Part shown: piece by piece, positions 28,565 through 37,033 of the stretch
How the letters are laid out: every line of letters starts with the position of its first letter
How positions within the stretch are numbered: position 1 is the stretch's first letter
Source of the DNA: Sphingopyxis sp. BE259
Lineage (GTDB): Bacteria; Pseudomonadota; Alphaproteobacteria; Sphingomonadales; Sphingomonadaceae
Assembly: GCF_031457495.1 (NCBI RefSeq)
Contig: NZ_JAVDWM010000001.1
Coordinates: 186,001-250,000 of the forward strand
Reading direction: 5' to 3'
DNA length: 64,000 nucleotides
Made by a program: the position numbers and the translations under genes
Notes under the pieces: generated by a model
Databases searched by the model: none
Seen by the model: only the letters and a program-made list of their open reading frames with translations
What the model was told of the DNA's origin: nothing

Positions 28565-29091
28565 AGGCCGAGCAGCCCGCCCGCCAATCCGGCCAGATAT
28601 TTGTGATATTCGCGAAACAGGGTCGCGAAATTGGGCTCGCTGCGAACAGCGTCAGGCAAGATCGTCACCTTGTCGCCGACGGCGCGGCCGATTTCATATT
28701 CGGCGCGCCGCATATGCCAGTCGGTGGTGACCAGCCGCACCGTCTTATACTTGCGCCGCGCAACCCAGGTCGCAACCTCGGTTGCGTTCGAGCGCGTATC
28801 CTCGGCCTCGAACCCCAGCGCGATGCAGCAATCGAACAGCGCCGTCGGTCGTTTATATTCGGCGGCGAGCTCGCGCGGTTTGACCTCGCGCGCGACGCCG
28901 CTGATCAACAGCCGCTCGGCGTCGCCCGCCTCAAGCCGTTCGAGCGCGCGGTCGATGCGTCCCGGCCCGCCGGTCAGCACGACAATGGCATCGGTTTTTT
29001 GTGCTGCGGCAGGCAGCGGCGGCAACAGCGCAAACCACGCAAAACCGAGCACCCAGGCCAGGAAAAAAAGGGACATCAGGCGCTTGATCAT
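28561..29091 (-). CDS. YdcF/DUF218-family membrane-anchored protein
   Basis: 176 residues with an N-terminal membrane anchor and a DUF218 domain: IVVLTGGPGRIDRALER, SNATEVATW, and DWHMRRAEYE. The domain is found in YdcF and SanA-type proteins linked to envelope maintenance; the biochemical activity is not settled. The start at 29091 is inside the ftsX stop (ATGA) and the stop overlaps the plsC start. Confidence 0.88.
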   Translation of the reverse strand: MIKRLMSLFFLAWVLGFAWFALLPPLPAAAQKTDAIVVLTGGPGRIDRALERLEAGDAERLLISGVAREVKPRELAAEYKRPTALFDCCIALGFEAEDTRSNATEVATWVARRKYKTVRLVTTDWHMRRAEYEIGRAVGDKVTILPDAVRSEPNFATLFREYHKYLAGLAGGLLGL

Positions 29092-29993
29092 AATATCTTC
29101 TTGAGCGCGGCGAGCAACGTCTGGCGCGCCGTCAGGGCTGCGAGCGCGATAGCCAATAGCGGCAGCGCCAGCAAGAGCGCCCAGCCGGTCGGTCCCAGCG
29201 ACGCGGTCGCGGCGAGCCCCGAGGTGACCCCCGACCATTGCCAGCCGATCAGCAGCAGCAGCGCTGCGGCGACCGCGGTACCAAGCGCAATGCCATAGGC
29301 GGTGTCGATCGCGATACGGCGCTGGAACAGCCGGGTGATCTGGCGGTCGGTCGCGCCGATCAGGTGGAGCATCTCGATCGTCGCAAAATGGGTGCCGAGC
29401 GCGGCGCGGGCGGTCATGATCACCACCGCCGCGCTGGCGAGCGTCATCAACAGAACCAGCCCGCCGGCGATCCACGCCAGCGACCCGATCAGCCGTGCGA
29501 CCGGCCCCAGCCATTCGGCGTGCGGGATGATCCGCGCTCCGGGGGCTTCGGCGGCAACCAAGGCACGCAGTTGCTGCATCTGGCGGCTGCGGTTGTCGCC
29601 GACGAAATCGATGTCGACCAGCGCGGGCAGGGGCAACGCGTTCAGCACCGGATCGCCTTCATCGGCGCTGCCGAACCACTGGCCCAGCGTCGCCTGCAAT
29701 TCTTCACGGTCAACCGCGCGCGCCGACAGGACAAAGGGCTGCGCGGCGGCGGCGCGGCGCAGCGCCGCGGCCTGCTGGGCGCGCGTTACCGGGTTGGCGG
29801 TGACGATCTGCACCGTCACGCGCCCGGCAATCGCGCTGCCGATCGCGTTTGCCGATCGTGCCAGTCCGACCCCGGCGGCGGCGGCCAGCAGGGTCAGCAT
29901 CATCAATATCGCGATGACCCACGGCGTCGGCCCCGACAAGCGGCGGTCGGGCAGCAGGCGGCGATGCTGGACGGGGACGCGCGGGATGATCAT
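29088..29993 (-). CDS. ftsX: Cell-division protein FtsX
   Basis: 301 residues, FtsX-type ABC permease: one helix near the N-terminus, an extracytoplasmic domain (~55-165), then three helices with the conserved H-L-I-G-A-T-D motif. With FtsE it recruits and activates cell-wall hydrolases at the septum. It lies 19 bases downstream of ftsE on the same strand. The extracytoplasmic domain is divergent, as usual in alphaproteobacteria. Confidence 0.92.
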   Translation of the reverse strand: MIIPRVPVQHRRLLPDRRLSGPTPWVIAILMMLTLLAAAAGVGLARSANAIGSAIAGRVTVQIVTANPVTRAQQAAALRRAAAAQPFVLSARAVDREELQATLGQWFGSADEGDPVLNALPLPALVDIDFVGDNRSRQMQQLRALVAAEAPGARIIPHAEWLGPVARLIGSLAWIAGGLVLLMTLASAAVVIMTARAALGTHFATIEMLHLIGATDRQITRLFQRRIAIDTAYGIALGTAVAAALLLLIGWQWSGVTSGLAATASLGPTGWALLLALPLLAIALAALTARQTLLAALKKIL

Positions 29994-30012
29994 GCGAGGT
30001 TCTGACCCTGGG

Positions 30013-30744
30013 TCATGTCCGGTTGGCCGGGGGATAGCGCAGCGCGCCGGTCGGATCGGACAGGCGGCCCCTTTCCAGCCGCATCATCTGGGCATTCTCG
30101 ATCCGGCTGATCAGGTGAATATCGTGGGTCGCGACGACGACGGTGGTGCCCAGGCGATTCAAGGCCTCGAACAATCCGAGCAGGCGCATCGCCATTTCCG
30201 GATCGACGTTGCCGGTCGGTTCGTCGGCGACCAGCAGTTGCGGCCGGGCGATCACCGCGCGGGCGATCGCGACGCGTTGCTGCTCGCCGCCCGACAGCGT
30301 TGCCGGATGCGCGTCGGCGCGCTCGCCCAGCCCGATCCAGCTCAGCATTTCGCCGACCGGACCCGACAGATCCTCTTCGCTGACTCCGGCGATCCGCAGC
30401 GGCAGCGCTATATTGTCGCGCGCCGACAGATGCGGGATCAGGCGGAAATCCTGAAAGACCACGCCGATGCGGCGACGAAAGCCGGGCAGGCGCTGGCGCG
30501 GCATATTGACCAGATCTTCGCCGAACAGGCGGACGATGCCGCGGCTTGGTCGCTGCGCCAGATACAGCATCTTGAGCAGCGACGTCTTGCCCGCGCCCGA
30601 CGCGCCGGTGAGGAAATAGAAACTGCCCGGCTGCAGGTTAAAACTGACGTCGCTCAGCACCTCGGCATCGGGGCCATAGCGCAGGCCCACTCCGTCAAAT
30701 TCGACCATCGCGCCGCCGGGACGCGGGCTCAGCGCGTCCGTCAT
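30013..30744 (-). CDS. ftsE: Cell-division ATP-binding protein FtsE
   Basis: 243 residues. Walker A GASGAGKTS (47-55), Q-loop VFQDFRLIPHL, signature LSGGEQQRVAIARA, Walker B LLVADEPTGN and the switch His in THD. FtsE is the ATPase partner of FtsX. The first gene of the ftsE-ftsX-ydcF-plsC operon, divergent from the zinc-ribbon gene over 170 bases. Confidence 0.95.
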   Translation of the reverse strand: MTDALSPRPGGAMVEFDGVGLRYGPDAEVLSDVSFNLQPGSFYFLTGASGAGKTSLLKMLYLAQRPSRGIVRLFGEDLVNMPRQRLPGFRRRIGVVFQDFRLIPHLSARDNIALPLRIAGVSEEDLSGPVGEMLSWIGLGERADAHPATLSGGEQQRVAIARAVIARPQLLVADEPTGNVDPEMAMRLLGLFEALNRLGTTVVVATHDIHLISRIENAQMMRLERGRLSDPTGALRYPPANRT

Positions 30745-30914
30745 GGCGTCACCCGCCCCCGAATTTGCGCGGGCGAGAGGGCGTGCAACAGGGGCGCGGC
30801 GGCGCTCATGCCCCGCCTGTTACACGGCTGCCTGGTCAGGTAAAGCGGGGAGTGGACCGCCCCTGACGACGCGGCACTTGCAACACTGCGAATCAGCGTG
30901 TTTAGAGGGGGACC

Positions 30915-31604
30915 ATGATCCTCGCCTGCCCGTCCTGCCATACCCGTTATGTCGTACCCGATAGCGCCATCGGGCCGACTGGGCGCACCGTGCGCTGCGC
31001 CAATTGTCGCCACAGCTGGTTCCAGGAACCGGCGACGCGCGATCTGGCGGCGGCCGGCGACCCCTTGGTCACCGCCGAACCGCCGCCGCCGCCGCCCGAA
31101 GCCTTTGCCGCCGACCCGGCGCCGCGCCCGGCACCAGCCGCGGCAGAGGCACCGCTGCCGTTCCGGCGCCCGCGCCGCAATCCGGCGAAACGCTGGACGC
31201 TGATCGCCGCGAGCGCTGCGGTGCTGATGGTCGCGGCGACCGCTGGCCTTGCCACTTTCGGTCTGCCCAACTGGGCACAGGGGCTCGGGCTGCCGGGCAT
31301 GGTTGCCGAACCTGACCTGGTGATCGAACTGCCGCCCAACCAGGATCACCGCGAGCTGGCCGACGGCACGATCTATTTCGCTGCGTCGGGGGTGATCATC
31401 AACCCGACCGACCGCGAACAGCGGGTGCCGCCGATCCTCGCCGAACTGCGCGATGCACAGGGGACGATTGTCTATAGCTGGACGATCAAGCCGCCGGTGC
31501 GGATGCTGCCGCCGAACGAAAAGGTCAATTTCAGCGAAGCCAAGCTCGACATCCCGCGCCGCGCGACCCAGCTGACGGTCAGCTGGGCGCTTCCAAAAAG
31601 CTAA
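30915..31604 (+). CDS. MJ0042-type zinc-ribbon membrane protein
   Basis: 229 residues. N-terminal zinc ribbon with Cys5, Cys8, Cys28 and Cys31 (CPSC...CANC, MJ0042 family), a proline-rich linker (60-90), a single membrane helix near 95-115, and a C-terminal periplasmic domain with FTSIG-like DUF3426 features (VIINPTDREQRVPPI). Function unknown; related proteins are often near ftsE in alphaproteobacteria, as here. The 170-base divergent region likely carries the promoters; a TTGCAA/TTTAGA pair upstream is too close to the start to trust. Confidence 0.8.
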   Translation: MILACPSCHTRYVVPDSAIGPTGRTVRCANCRHSWFQEPATRDLAAAGDPLVTAEPPPPPPEAFAADPAPRPAPAAAEAPLPFRRPRRNPAKRWTLIAASAAVLMVAATAGLATFGLPNWAQGLGLPGMVAEPDLVIELPPNQDHRELADGTIYFAASGVIINPTDREQRVPPILAELRDAQGTIVYSWTIKPPVRMLPPNEKVNFSEAKLDIPRRATQLTVSWALPKS

Positions 31605-31622
31605 ATCTCACAAGGGTATGGC

Positions 31623-31640
31623 GTGACGCCGCGGCGTCAC
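31623..31640. terminator. Palindrome at a convergent junction
   Basis: GTGACGCCGCGGCGTCAC is a perfect 18-base palindrome between convergent stops. The TCA at 31637-31639, the minus-strand YeiH-family stop, is part of it. Its inner 16 bases equal those at 3788-3803. Confidence 0.5.
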
Positions 31641-32698
31641 AGGCTCAACGCAGCGGCCAAAGACAGCGCAAAGCTGGTCAGGGTCGCGATGATGATCGGC
31701 GCAAAGCTGCGCCATCCCTGATCGAGCAGCAGATGCAGCCGCGCCTTCATCGCGGTGGCCACGATCGCGAGCAGCAAGAGAGCCTGGGCTGCCGTCGCGG
31801 CGCCGTCCTGAACCGGTCGGGGGATGGCAATCAGCGAATTGGCCGCGGCAACGCCCAAAAAGCCCAGAATGAACCACGGCAGGCGCAGCGGGATCTTGCG
31901 CGTGCCATCGCTTTCTCCGCTGCGACCCAACCACAGCGCCACCAGCATCAGCATCGGCGCGAGCAGCGCGACGCGGGTCAGCTTGACGATCGTCGCGACC
32001 TCGCCTGCTTGCGGAGAGAAGGAAAAGCCGCCGCCGATCGCTTGCGCGACGTCATGGATCGATGCGCCGATCAGGAACCCCGCCTGCGCGTCGGTCAGCC
32101 GCAATTCGGATGCCAGCACGGGATAAAGCGTCATGGCAAAGGCGCTCGCGACGGTGATTCCGACCAGCGTCAGTGTGAAGCGCGCCTGATCGACGCGCTT
32201 GTCGCCGATCAGCGAATAGAGCGCGAGCGCTGCCGACGCGCCGCAGATCGCGGTGGCGCCGCCCGCAAGCAGCGCCGCGTGGCGATCCTGCATGAACCAT
32301 CGCGCGGTCGCGACGGTCACGACGATCACCGCGAGCATGATCAGCACCAGCAGCGCGAACGGCAGCGGCCCCAGCTCGGCCAGTTGATCGGCGGTGATGC
32401 GCGCCCCGACCAGCACGATCCCGATCCGCAGCGCGGTCTGCGACATCAGGTCGAGCCCCGCGTGGGTGCGCCGGTCCTGCGACAGGAAACTCATCGCCAG
32501 CCCGATCAGCAGCCCCATCAAGACCAGCGGCGCGGCATAATGGTCGGCGAGCCACGCAGCGGCGAGCGCAGCGATTCCGGTAACCAGCACCCCGGGGATA
32601 TAGTCGCGCCAACGCCGCTTGGCGGGCGGATGCGCCTCCAGCTGCATTTCGCCATACAGGTCGGCCGCCATCGGCCAGTCGTAATCCGACGCCTTCAC
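31637..32698 (-). CDS. YeiH/UPF0324-family putative sulfate exporter
   Basis: 353 residues with about ten hydrophobic segments and the conserved G-G-A-T-A-I-C-G-A-S-A-A-L and IHDVAQA motifs of the YeiH family, annotated as putative sulfate exporters. The preferred start is GTG at 32698 with GGGGGAG upstream; a frame open further upstream continues into the tRNA-facing gap but lacks a good site. The tRNA-Arg gene follows on the other strand. Confidence 0.8.
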   Translation of the reverse strand: MKASDYDWPMAADLYGEMQLEAHPPAKRRWRDYIPGVLVTGIAALAAAWLADHYAAPLVLMGLLIGLAMSFLSQDRRTHAGLDLMSQTALRIGIVLVGARITADQLAELGPLPFALLVLIMLAVIVVTVATARWFMQDRHAALLAGGATAICGASAALALYSLIGDKRVDQARFTLTLVGITVASAFAMTLYPVLASELRLTDAQAGFLIGASIHDVAQAIGGGFSFSPQAGEVATIVKLTRVALLAPMLMLVALWLGRSGESDGTRKIPLRLPWFILGFLGVAAANSLIAIPRPVQDGAATAAQALLLLAIVATAMKARLHLLLDQGWRSFAPIIIATLTSFALSLAAALSL

Positions 32699-32761
32699 GC
32701 TGGCTCCCCCGTGCCCATCTCGGCTCGCTTCGCACATCCGCGGGGCAGCGTCGATAGGCCA

Positions 32762-32790
32762 TTGCTGCGGCGCCACGCTCTTGCTAGAGG
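32762..32790 (+). promoter_or_regulatory. Candidate tRNA promoter
   Basis: TTGCTG (32762-32767) and TAGAGG (32785-32790) are 17 bases apart and end 13 bases before the tRNA-Arg gene. The match to sigma-70 elements is modest. Confidence 0.3.
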
Positions 32791-32803
32791 CCGCGCTCTA
32801 TTG

Positions 32804-32880
<77 letters not shown>

Positions 32881-33016
32881 TTCCTTCATTTTGCGCGCCC
32901 TGTGCGCCGATAGCGTCTCTCGCCTTCGCTCGACGCGCGCGGCTCACATTTTTGCTGATGTCTCGCCGTCCGCGTTGCCGCTACGCTCTTCCTTAAAATT
33001 ACCAAAGGAGGATGCG

Positions 33017-33781
33017 ATGGACCTGGGTCTGAAGGGCAAAAAAGTCATCATGAATGGCGGCGCGCACGGTCTGGGGCTCGCGTCGCTCAAGATTTTTGCC
33101 GCCGAGGGCGCCGATGTCGCCTTTTTCTCGCGCGACGCCGACAAGGTGAAGGCAGCGGTCGCGGCGATCGATGCGGCGGGGCCGGGCAAGGTCCATGGCG
33201 AACAGTTTGATATGACCGATAACCCCGATGGCTATCGCGAATGGCTGGGCCAGGCGCGCGATGCGCTCGGCGGCTGCGACATCTTCATCCATACCGCGAG
33301 CTCATCGGGGCAGGGCGCGACCGGCGACTGGCAGCGCGGACTCGACATGGACGTCATGGGCGCGGTCCACGGCGTCGAGACGCTGACCGAGGCGCTCGCG
33401 GCGTCGGGATCCGGGTCGATCATCTTCATGTCGTCGACCGCGGCGGTCGAGACCTTCATCGTGCCACAGGCGTTCAACGCGCTGAAAGCGGCGCTGATCA
33501 CCTACGGCTCGCAATTGAGCCAGGCGCTCGCGGCGCAGAATATCCGCGTCAACATCGTCTCGCCCGGCGCAATCTATTATCCCGGCGGCAATTGGGAGGT
33601 CATCAAGTCAGCGGTGCCCGCGCTCTATGATGCGACCTTGGCACAAATGCCGCTGGGCCGTTTTGGCGAGGCCGAGGAAGTCGCGAAGGGCATCGTGTTC
33701 ATGGCCTCGCCCGCCTGCCCCTATATGACCGGCGCGCATCTGGTGATCGACGGCGGCTTTACCAAGCGCGTCCAGTTCTGA
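33017..33781 (+). CDS. SDR-family protein with Phe in place of the catalytic Tyr
   Basis: 254 residues, Rossmann fold with the cofactor loop NGGAHGLG at about 13-20 and conserved SS at 139-140. The canonical YxxxK is FxxxK: Q-A-F-N-A-L-K, with Phe153 (TTC) and Lys157. Without the tyrosine the classical proton transfer is absent, so this may be a non-redox SDR or a sensor, or may use another residue. AAAGGAGG lies five bases before the ATG at 33017. First gene of the seven-gene operon through 37927. A C-terminal GG-FTKRVQF tail is typical of the family. Confidence 0.85.
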   Translation: MDLGLKGKKVIMNGGAHGLGLASLKIFAAEGADVAFFSRDADKVKAAVAAIDAAGPGKVHGEQFDMTDNPDGYREWLGQARDALGGCDIFIHTASSSGQGATGDWQRGLDMDVMGAVHGVETLTEALAASGSGSIIFMSSTAAVETFIVPQAFNALKAALITYGSQLSQALAAQNIRVNIVSPGAIYYPGGNWEVIKSAVPALYDATLAQMPLGRFGEAEEVAKGIVFMASPACPYMTGAHLVIDGGFTKRVQF

Positions 33782-33794
33782 TCGGGGCGGCGCG

Positions 33795-34442
33795 ATGAAA
33801 CTCTATCAATCGATCGGCCCCAACCCGCGTGTGGTGCTGATGTATCTGGCCGAGACCGGAATCGAGGTCGACCGCCAGTTCGTCGACATCATGGCGGCCG
33901 AGAACCGGCGGCCCGATTTCTGCGCAAAGAGCCCGCTTGGACACACCCCGTTGCTCGAACTCCACGACGGCGGCTGTATCGCCGAGAGCGTCGCAATCTG
34001 CGAATATCTGGGCGAGGCGCTTGGCGGTGATGCCTTGATCGGCGCGACCGCCGAGCAGCGCGCGCAGACGCGGATGCTGGTGCGGATCTTGGATCAGATC
34101 GTCGTCGTTCCAATGACCGCAGGCTTTCGCGGGGCCGAAGGATTGCCGATGTTCCAGAGCCGGATGCTCTGTCTGCCCGATGCTGCCGCCGATCTCAAAC
34201 GGCTCGCCGCCGATGGCTTGGCGAAAGTCGATGGGATCATCGGCGCGGGGCCTTGGCTCGCTGGCGACCGCTTCAGCCTCGCTGACGTGCTACTCTACAG
34301 CTTCGTCGAGTTTGGCGCGATGGTCGGGCAGCCGCTCGATCCTGCGCTGACCAACCTTGTCGCCTGGCGTGACCGCGTTGCCGCCCGCCCCAGCGCCGCC
34401 GCCAGCGCCAACCCCAAACTGGGCATCGGAGAGCCTGCATGA
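33795..34442 (+). CDS. Glutathione S-transferase family protein
   Basis: 215 residues. N-terminal thioredoxin-like domain with the conserved cis-Pro (HTPLLEL) and the ES that binds glutathione gamma-Glu (IAESVAICEYL), and the C-terminal helical domain with FSLADVLLYSF. Family members conjugate or reduce electrophiles. In catabolic regions of sphingomonads they often open epoxides or cleave ethers (LigE/LigF group), but assignment here is not possible. The stop overlaps the E1 alpha start (ATGA). Confidence 0.88.
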   Translation: MKLYQSIGPNPRVVLMYLAETGIEVDRQFVDIMAAENRRPDFCAKSPLGHTPLLELHDGGCIAESVAICEYLGEALGGDALIGATAEQRAQTRMLVRILDQIVVVPMTAGFRGAEGLPMFQSRMLCLPDAAADLKRLAADGLAKVDGIIGAGPWLAGDRFSLADVLLYSFVEFGAMVGQPLDPALTNLVAWRDRVAARPSAAASANPKLGIGEPA

Positions 34443-35419
34443 CCGATAAGACCATCGATCGCGAGAAGCTGCGCGACATCTACACCCGCACGATGCGGGT
34501 TGCGCGCGCCGACGAGAAATTCCGCTCGCTGCTGATGACCGGCAAGCTAGCGGTCATCTATTACACCGTGCGCGGGCAGGAACTGGTGTCGGCGGCGGCA
34601 ATGACGGCGCTTGAACAGGATGATTATCTTGTCACCACCTATCGCGGCCAGCATGACCAGATTGCCAAGGGCGTGCCGCTGGGTCCGCTGTTTGCGGAGA
34701 TTGCGGGCAAGGTCGGCGGCACCTGCCGCGGCAAGGGCGGGTCGATGCATATCACCCATCCCGAAACCGGGGTGATGGTCACCACCGGCGTCGTCGGATC
34801 GGGGCTGCCGATCGCCAACGGGCTGGCACTTGCGTCGCAAAATCGCGGCGACGGCAAGGTGACGATGGTGTGTTTCGGCGACGGCGCAACCAATATCGGC
34901 GCCTTTCACGAAGCCATGAACATGGCGCAGCTGTGGAAGCTGCCGGTGATCTTCCTGTGCCAGAACAACCGCTATGGCGAGCACACCGCCTTTGCCGACC
35001 ACACCAAGGTCGACTCGATCGTCACCCGCGCCAAGGCCTATGGGATGGACGGCGTGAAGGTCGACGGCAACGACGCGATTGCGATGTACACCACCACCAA
35101 GGCCGCGGTCGATCGCGCCCGCGCGGGCGAGGGGCCGACGCTGATCGAGGCGATGTGCTATCGGATGATGGGCCATTTCTTCGGCGCCGACTTTTCCTAC
35201 ATGCCGCCCGAGCATCTCGCCGAGATGGCGTCGGAGGATCCCTTGCCGCGGCTGCGCCAGCTGATGCTCGACCATCAGTTTACCGAGGCTGAGCTCGACG
35301 CGATCGTCGCCGATCTCGATGCACAGATGGACGCGGCCGCCGAATTCGCCGCGAACAGCCCGCTGCCGGGACCAGAGGAAATCCGCAAGGATGTCTTCGA
35401 AGAGGAGATTGCGGCATGA
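34439..35419 (+). CDS. 2-oxoacid/acetoin dehydrogenase E1 alpha subunit
   Basis: 326 residues. Thiamine-diphosphate motif GDGATNIGAFHEAMN to PVIFLCQNNRYG (GDG...N), conserved RGHSMH-like element GKGGSMHI, and a TTYRGQHDQIAKG N-terminal substrate region. E1 alpha pairs with E1 beta to decarboxylate 2-oxoacids or acetoin and pass the acyl group to lipoyl. The most similar overall are acetoin and branched-chain-type small E1 subunits. It overlaps gst and the E1 beta start (both ATGA). No E2 or E3 gene is in the window. Confidence 0.92.
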   Translation: MTDKTIDREKLRDIYTRTMRVARADEKFRSLLMTGKLAVIYYTVRGQELVSAAAMTALEQDDYLVTTYRGQHDQIAKGVPLGPLFAEIAGKVGGTCRGKGGSMHITHPETGVMVTTGVVGSGLPIANGLALASQNRGDGKVTMVCFGDGATNIGAFHEAMNMAQLWKLPVIFLCQNNRYGEHTAFADHTKVDSIVTRAKAYGMDGVKVDGNDAIAMYTTTKAAVDRARAGEGPTLIEAMCYRMMGHFFGADFSYMPPEHLAEMASEDPLPRLRQLMLDHQFTEAELDAIVADLDAQMDAAAEFAANSPLPGPEEIRKDVFEEEIAA

Positions 35420-36408
35420 GCGGCCAGATCACGATGACGCAGGCGATCAATCGCGCGATCGACGAGGCGATGGCCGAGGATGACGGAGTGATCCTGCTCG
35501 GCGAGGATGTCGCCGCGAAGCAGGGCGGCGGGGTGTTCAAGATTTCGGCGGGGCTGACCGAGAAATATGGCGAGCACCGCGTCCGCGCGACGCCTATTTC
35601 GGAACAGGCGATCGTCGGCGCGTGCGTCGGCGCCGCGCTCGCGGGTTTCCGCCCGATCGCCGAGATCATGCTGATGAACTTTGTGACGGTTGCGATGGAC
35701 CAGATCGTCAACCATGCCGCCAAGCTGCGCTTCATGTCGGGCGGGCAGACCAACGTCCCGCTGGTGATCCGCACCACGACCGGCGTTGGGGTCGGCTTCG
35801 GCGGGCAGCATAGCGATATGCTCGAGGCCTGGTTCGCGCATGTCGCGGGGCTGAAGGTCGTGACGCCATCGAACGCCGCCGATGCCCAGGGGCTGATGCG
35901 CGCCGCGATCGCGTGCAACGACCCGGTGATCTTTATCGAGAATATCCTGTGTTACGGGCTGAAATCCGACGATCCGGGGCCGGGGCATATCGTCCCGCTC
36001 GGCAAGGCGGCGGTGGCGCGCGAGGGCAGTGACTGTTCGATCATCACCTATGGCCGCACCGTGCTCGACGCGCTCGAAGTCGCGGGCAAGCTCGCCGATG
36101 AGAGGATTTCGGTCGAGGTCATCGATCTCAGAACCATCGCGCCCTATGACGAGGCGACGGTAACGGCGTCGGTCGAAAAGACCGGCCGCGCGATCGTCCT
36201 GCACGAGGCGGTGAAGCAGTACGGCACCGGCGCCGAAATCGCCTCGCGCCTCAACGAAAAACTGTTCGGCAAGCTCAAGGCGCCGGTCACGCGCATCGGC
36301 GGCGCCTTTTCGGCGGTGCCGATGGCGAATGCGCTCGAACAGGCGTGGATCCCGAACAAGGATGCGATCGCCGATGCGGTGCGCGCCGCGATGAACTGGA
36401 AGGGCTGA
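35416..36408 (+). CDS. 2-oxoacid/acetoin dehydrogenase E1 beta subunit
   Basis: 330 residues. Pyrimidine-domain motifs VILLGEDVAAKQGG and a transketolase C-terminal domain with VEVIDLRTIAPYDE (pairs with E1 alpha). Both signatures are intact and length is typical. The ATG lies in the E1 alpha stop; the lipoyl gene starts five bases after the stop. Together with E1 alpha it forms the alpha2beta2 TPP enzyme. Confidence 0.93.
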   Translation: MSGQITMTQAINRAIDEAMAEDDGVILLGEDVAAKQGGGVFKISAGLTEKYGEHRVRATPISEQAIVGACVGAALAGFRPIAEIMLMNFVTVAMDQIVNHAAKLRFMSGGQTNVPLVIRTTTGVGVGFGGQHSDMLEAWFAHVAGLKVVTPSNAADAQGLMRAAIACNDPVIFIENILCYGLKSDDPGPGHIVPLGKAAVAREGSDCSIITYGRTVLDALEVAGKLADERISVEVIDLRTIAPYDEATVTASVEKTGRAIVLHEAVKQYGTGAEIASRLNEKLFGKLKAPVTRIGGAFSAVPMANALEQAWIPNKDAIADAVRAAMNWKG

Positions 36409-36412
36409 GGCG

Positions 36413-36643
36413 ATGGCGGAGGAACTGCGCATCCCGAAGATCGGCATGTCGGCGACCGAAATGACGCTGAACGAATGGATGTTCGGCGACGGCGAACGCG
36501 TCGAGGTCGGCGATATTCTCTATACCGTCGAAACCGACAAGACGACGGTCGAGGTCGAGGCGCAGGTCGCGGGAATCATCCGCCCGATCGGGGTCGAGGG
36601 CGAAGTCTATCCGGTCGGCGCGCTCGTCGGCACGATCGAATGA
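36413..36643 (+). CDS. Free-standing lipoyl-domain protein
   Basis: 76 residues that consist of a single biotinyl/lipoyl domain: starts E-E-L-R-I-P-K-I-G-M, with Lys43 in the ETDKTTVEVEA turn as the modification site. In other 2-oxoacid dehydrogenases this domain is part of E2, which also has a catalytic core; here the frame stops after the domain. A stand-alone carrier could shuttle the acyl group from the E1 subunits to an E2 encoded elsewhere. The stop overlaps the next start (ATGA). Confidence 0.9.
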   Translation: MAEELRIPKIGMSATEMTLNEWMFGDGERVEVGDILYTVETDKTTVEVEAQVAGIIRPIGVEGEVYPVGALVGTIE

Positions 36644-37032
36644 CGCCGCTCGAAGCGAGCAAGGCGATGTACGCCGCCGTCGCGCGAGGCGAGTGGGATG
36701 CGGTCGCGGACTTCATGGCCGACGATCTGGTCATCTACGAGCCGGCCTCGCTCCCTTATGGCGGCGAATGGCGCGGACGCGATGCGCTGCAGCGGCTTTA
36801 CGCGCATGTGATGACCTTCTGGGAAAATCCCGTCGTGCAATGGCAGGAACTGGTCGGCGGCGAAAAACATGCCGTCGCGCTGCTCCACTTCACCGTCACC
36901 GCGAAATCCTCCGGCAAACGGTTCGAAACCCATATCGCCGAGGTCACCCAATTCGACGGCGCCGGCAAGATGGCGTCGATGCGCATCCATTATTTCGACA
37001 CGGCCCATATGGTCGAGCAGTTGAAGGCCTGA
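36640..37032 (+). CDS. SnoaL-like/NTF2-fold protein
   Basis: 130 residues with the fold signature of nuclear-transport-factor-2 proteins: MYAAVARGEWDAVADFMADDL, a beta strand pattern ALLHFTVTAKSSG and HIAEVTQFDGAGKM. Members include ketosteroid isomerases, polyketide cyclases (SnoaL) and dehydratases, with shape but not chemistry conserved. ATG overlaps the lipoyl stop. The position in a catabolic operon suggests isomerase, lyase or binding duty on a bulky intermediate. Confidence 0.7.
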   Translation: MTPLEASKAMYAAVARGEWDAVADFMADDLVIYEPASLPYGGEWRGRDALQRLYAHVMTFWENPVVQWQELVGGEKHAVALLHFTVTAKSSGKRFETHIAEVTQFDGAGKMASMRIHYFDTAHMVEQLKA

Positions 37033-37033
37033 C

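Noticed and set aside
30870..30914. TTGCAA...TTTAGA promoter before the zinc-ribbon gene
   Set aside because: Spacing is ideal (17), but transcription would start within a few bases of the ATG and lose the ribosome site.
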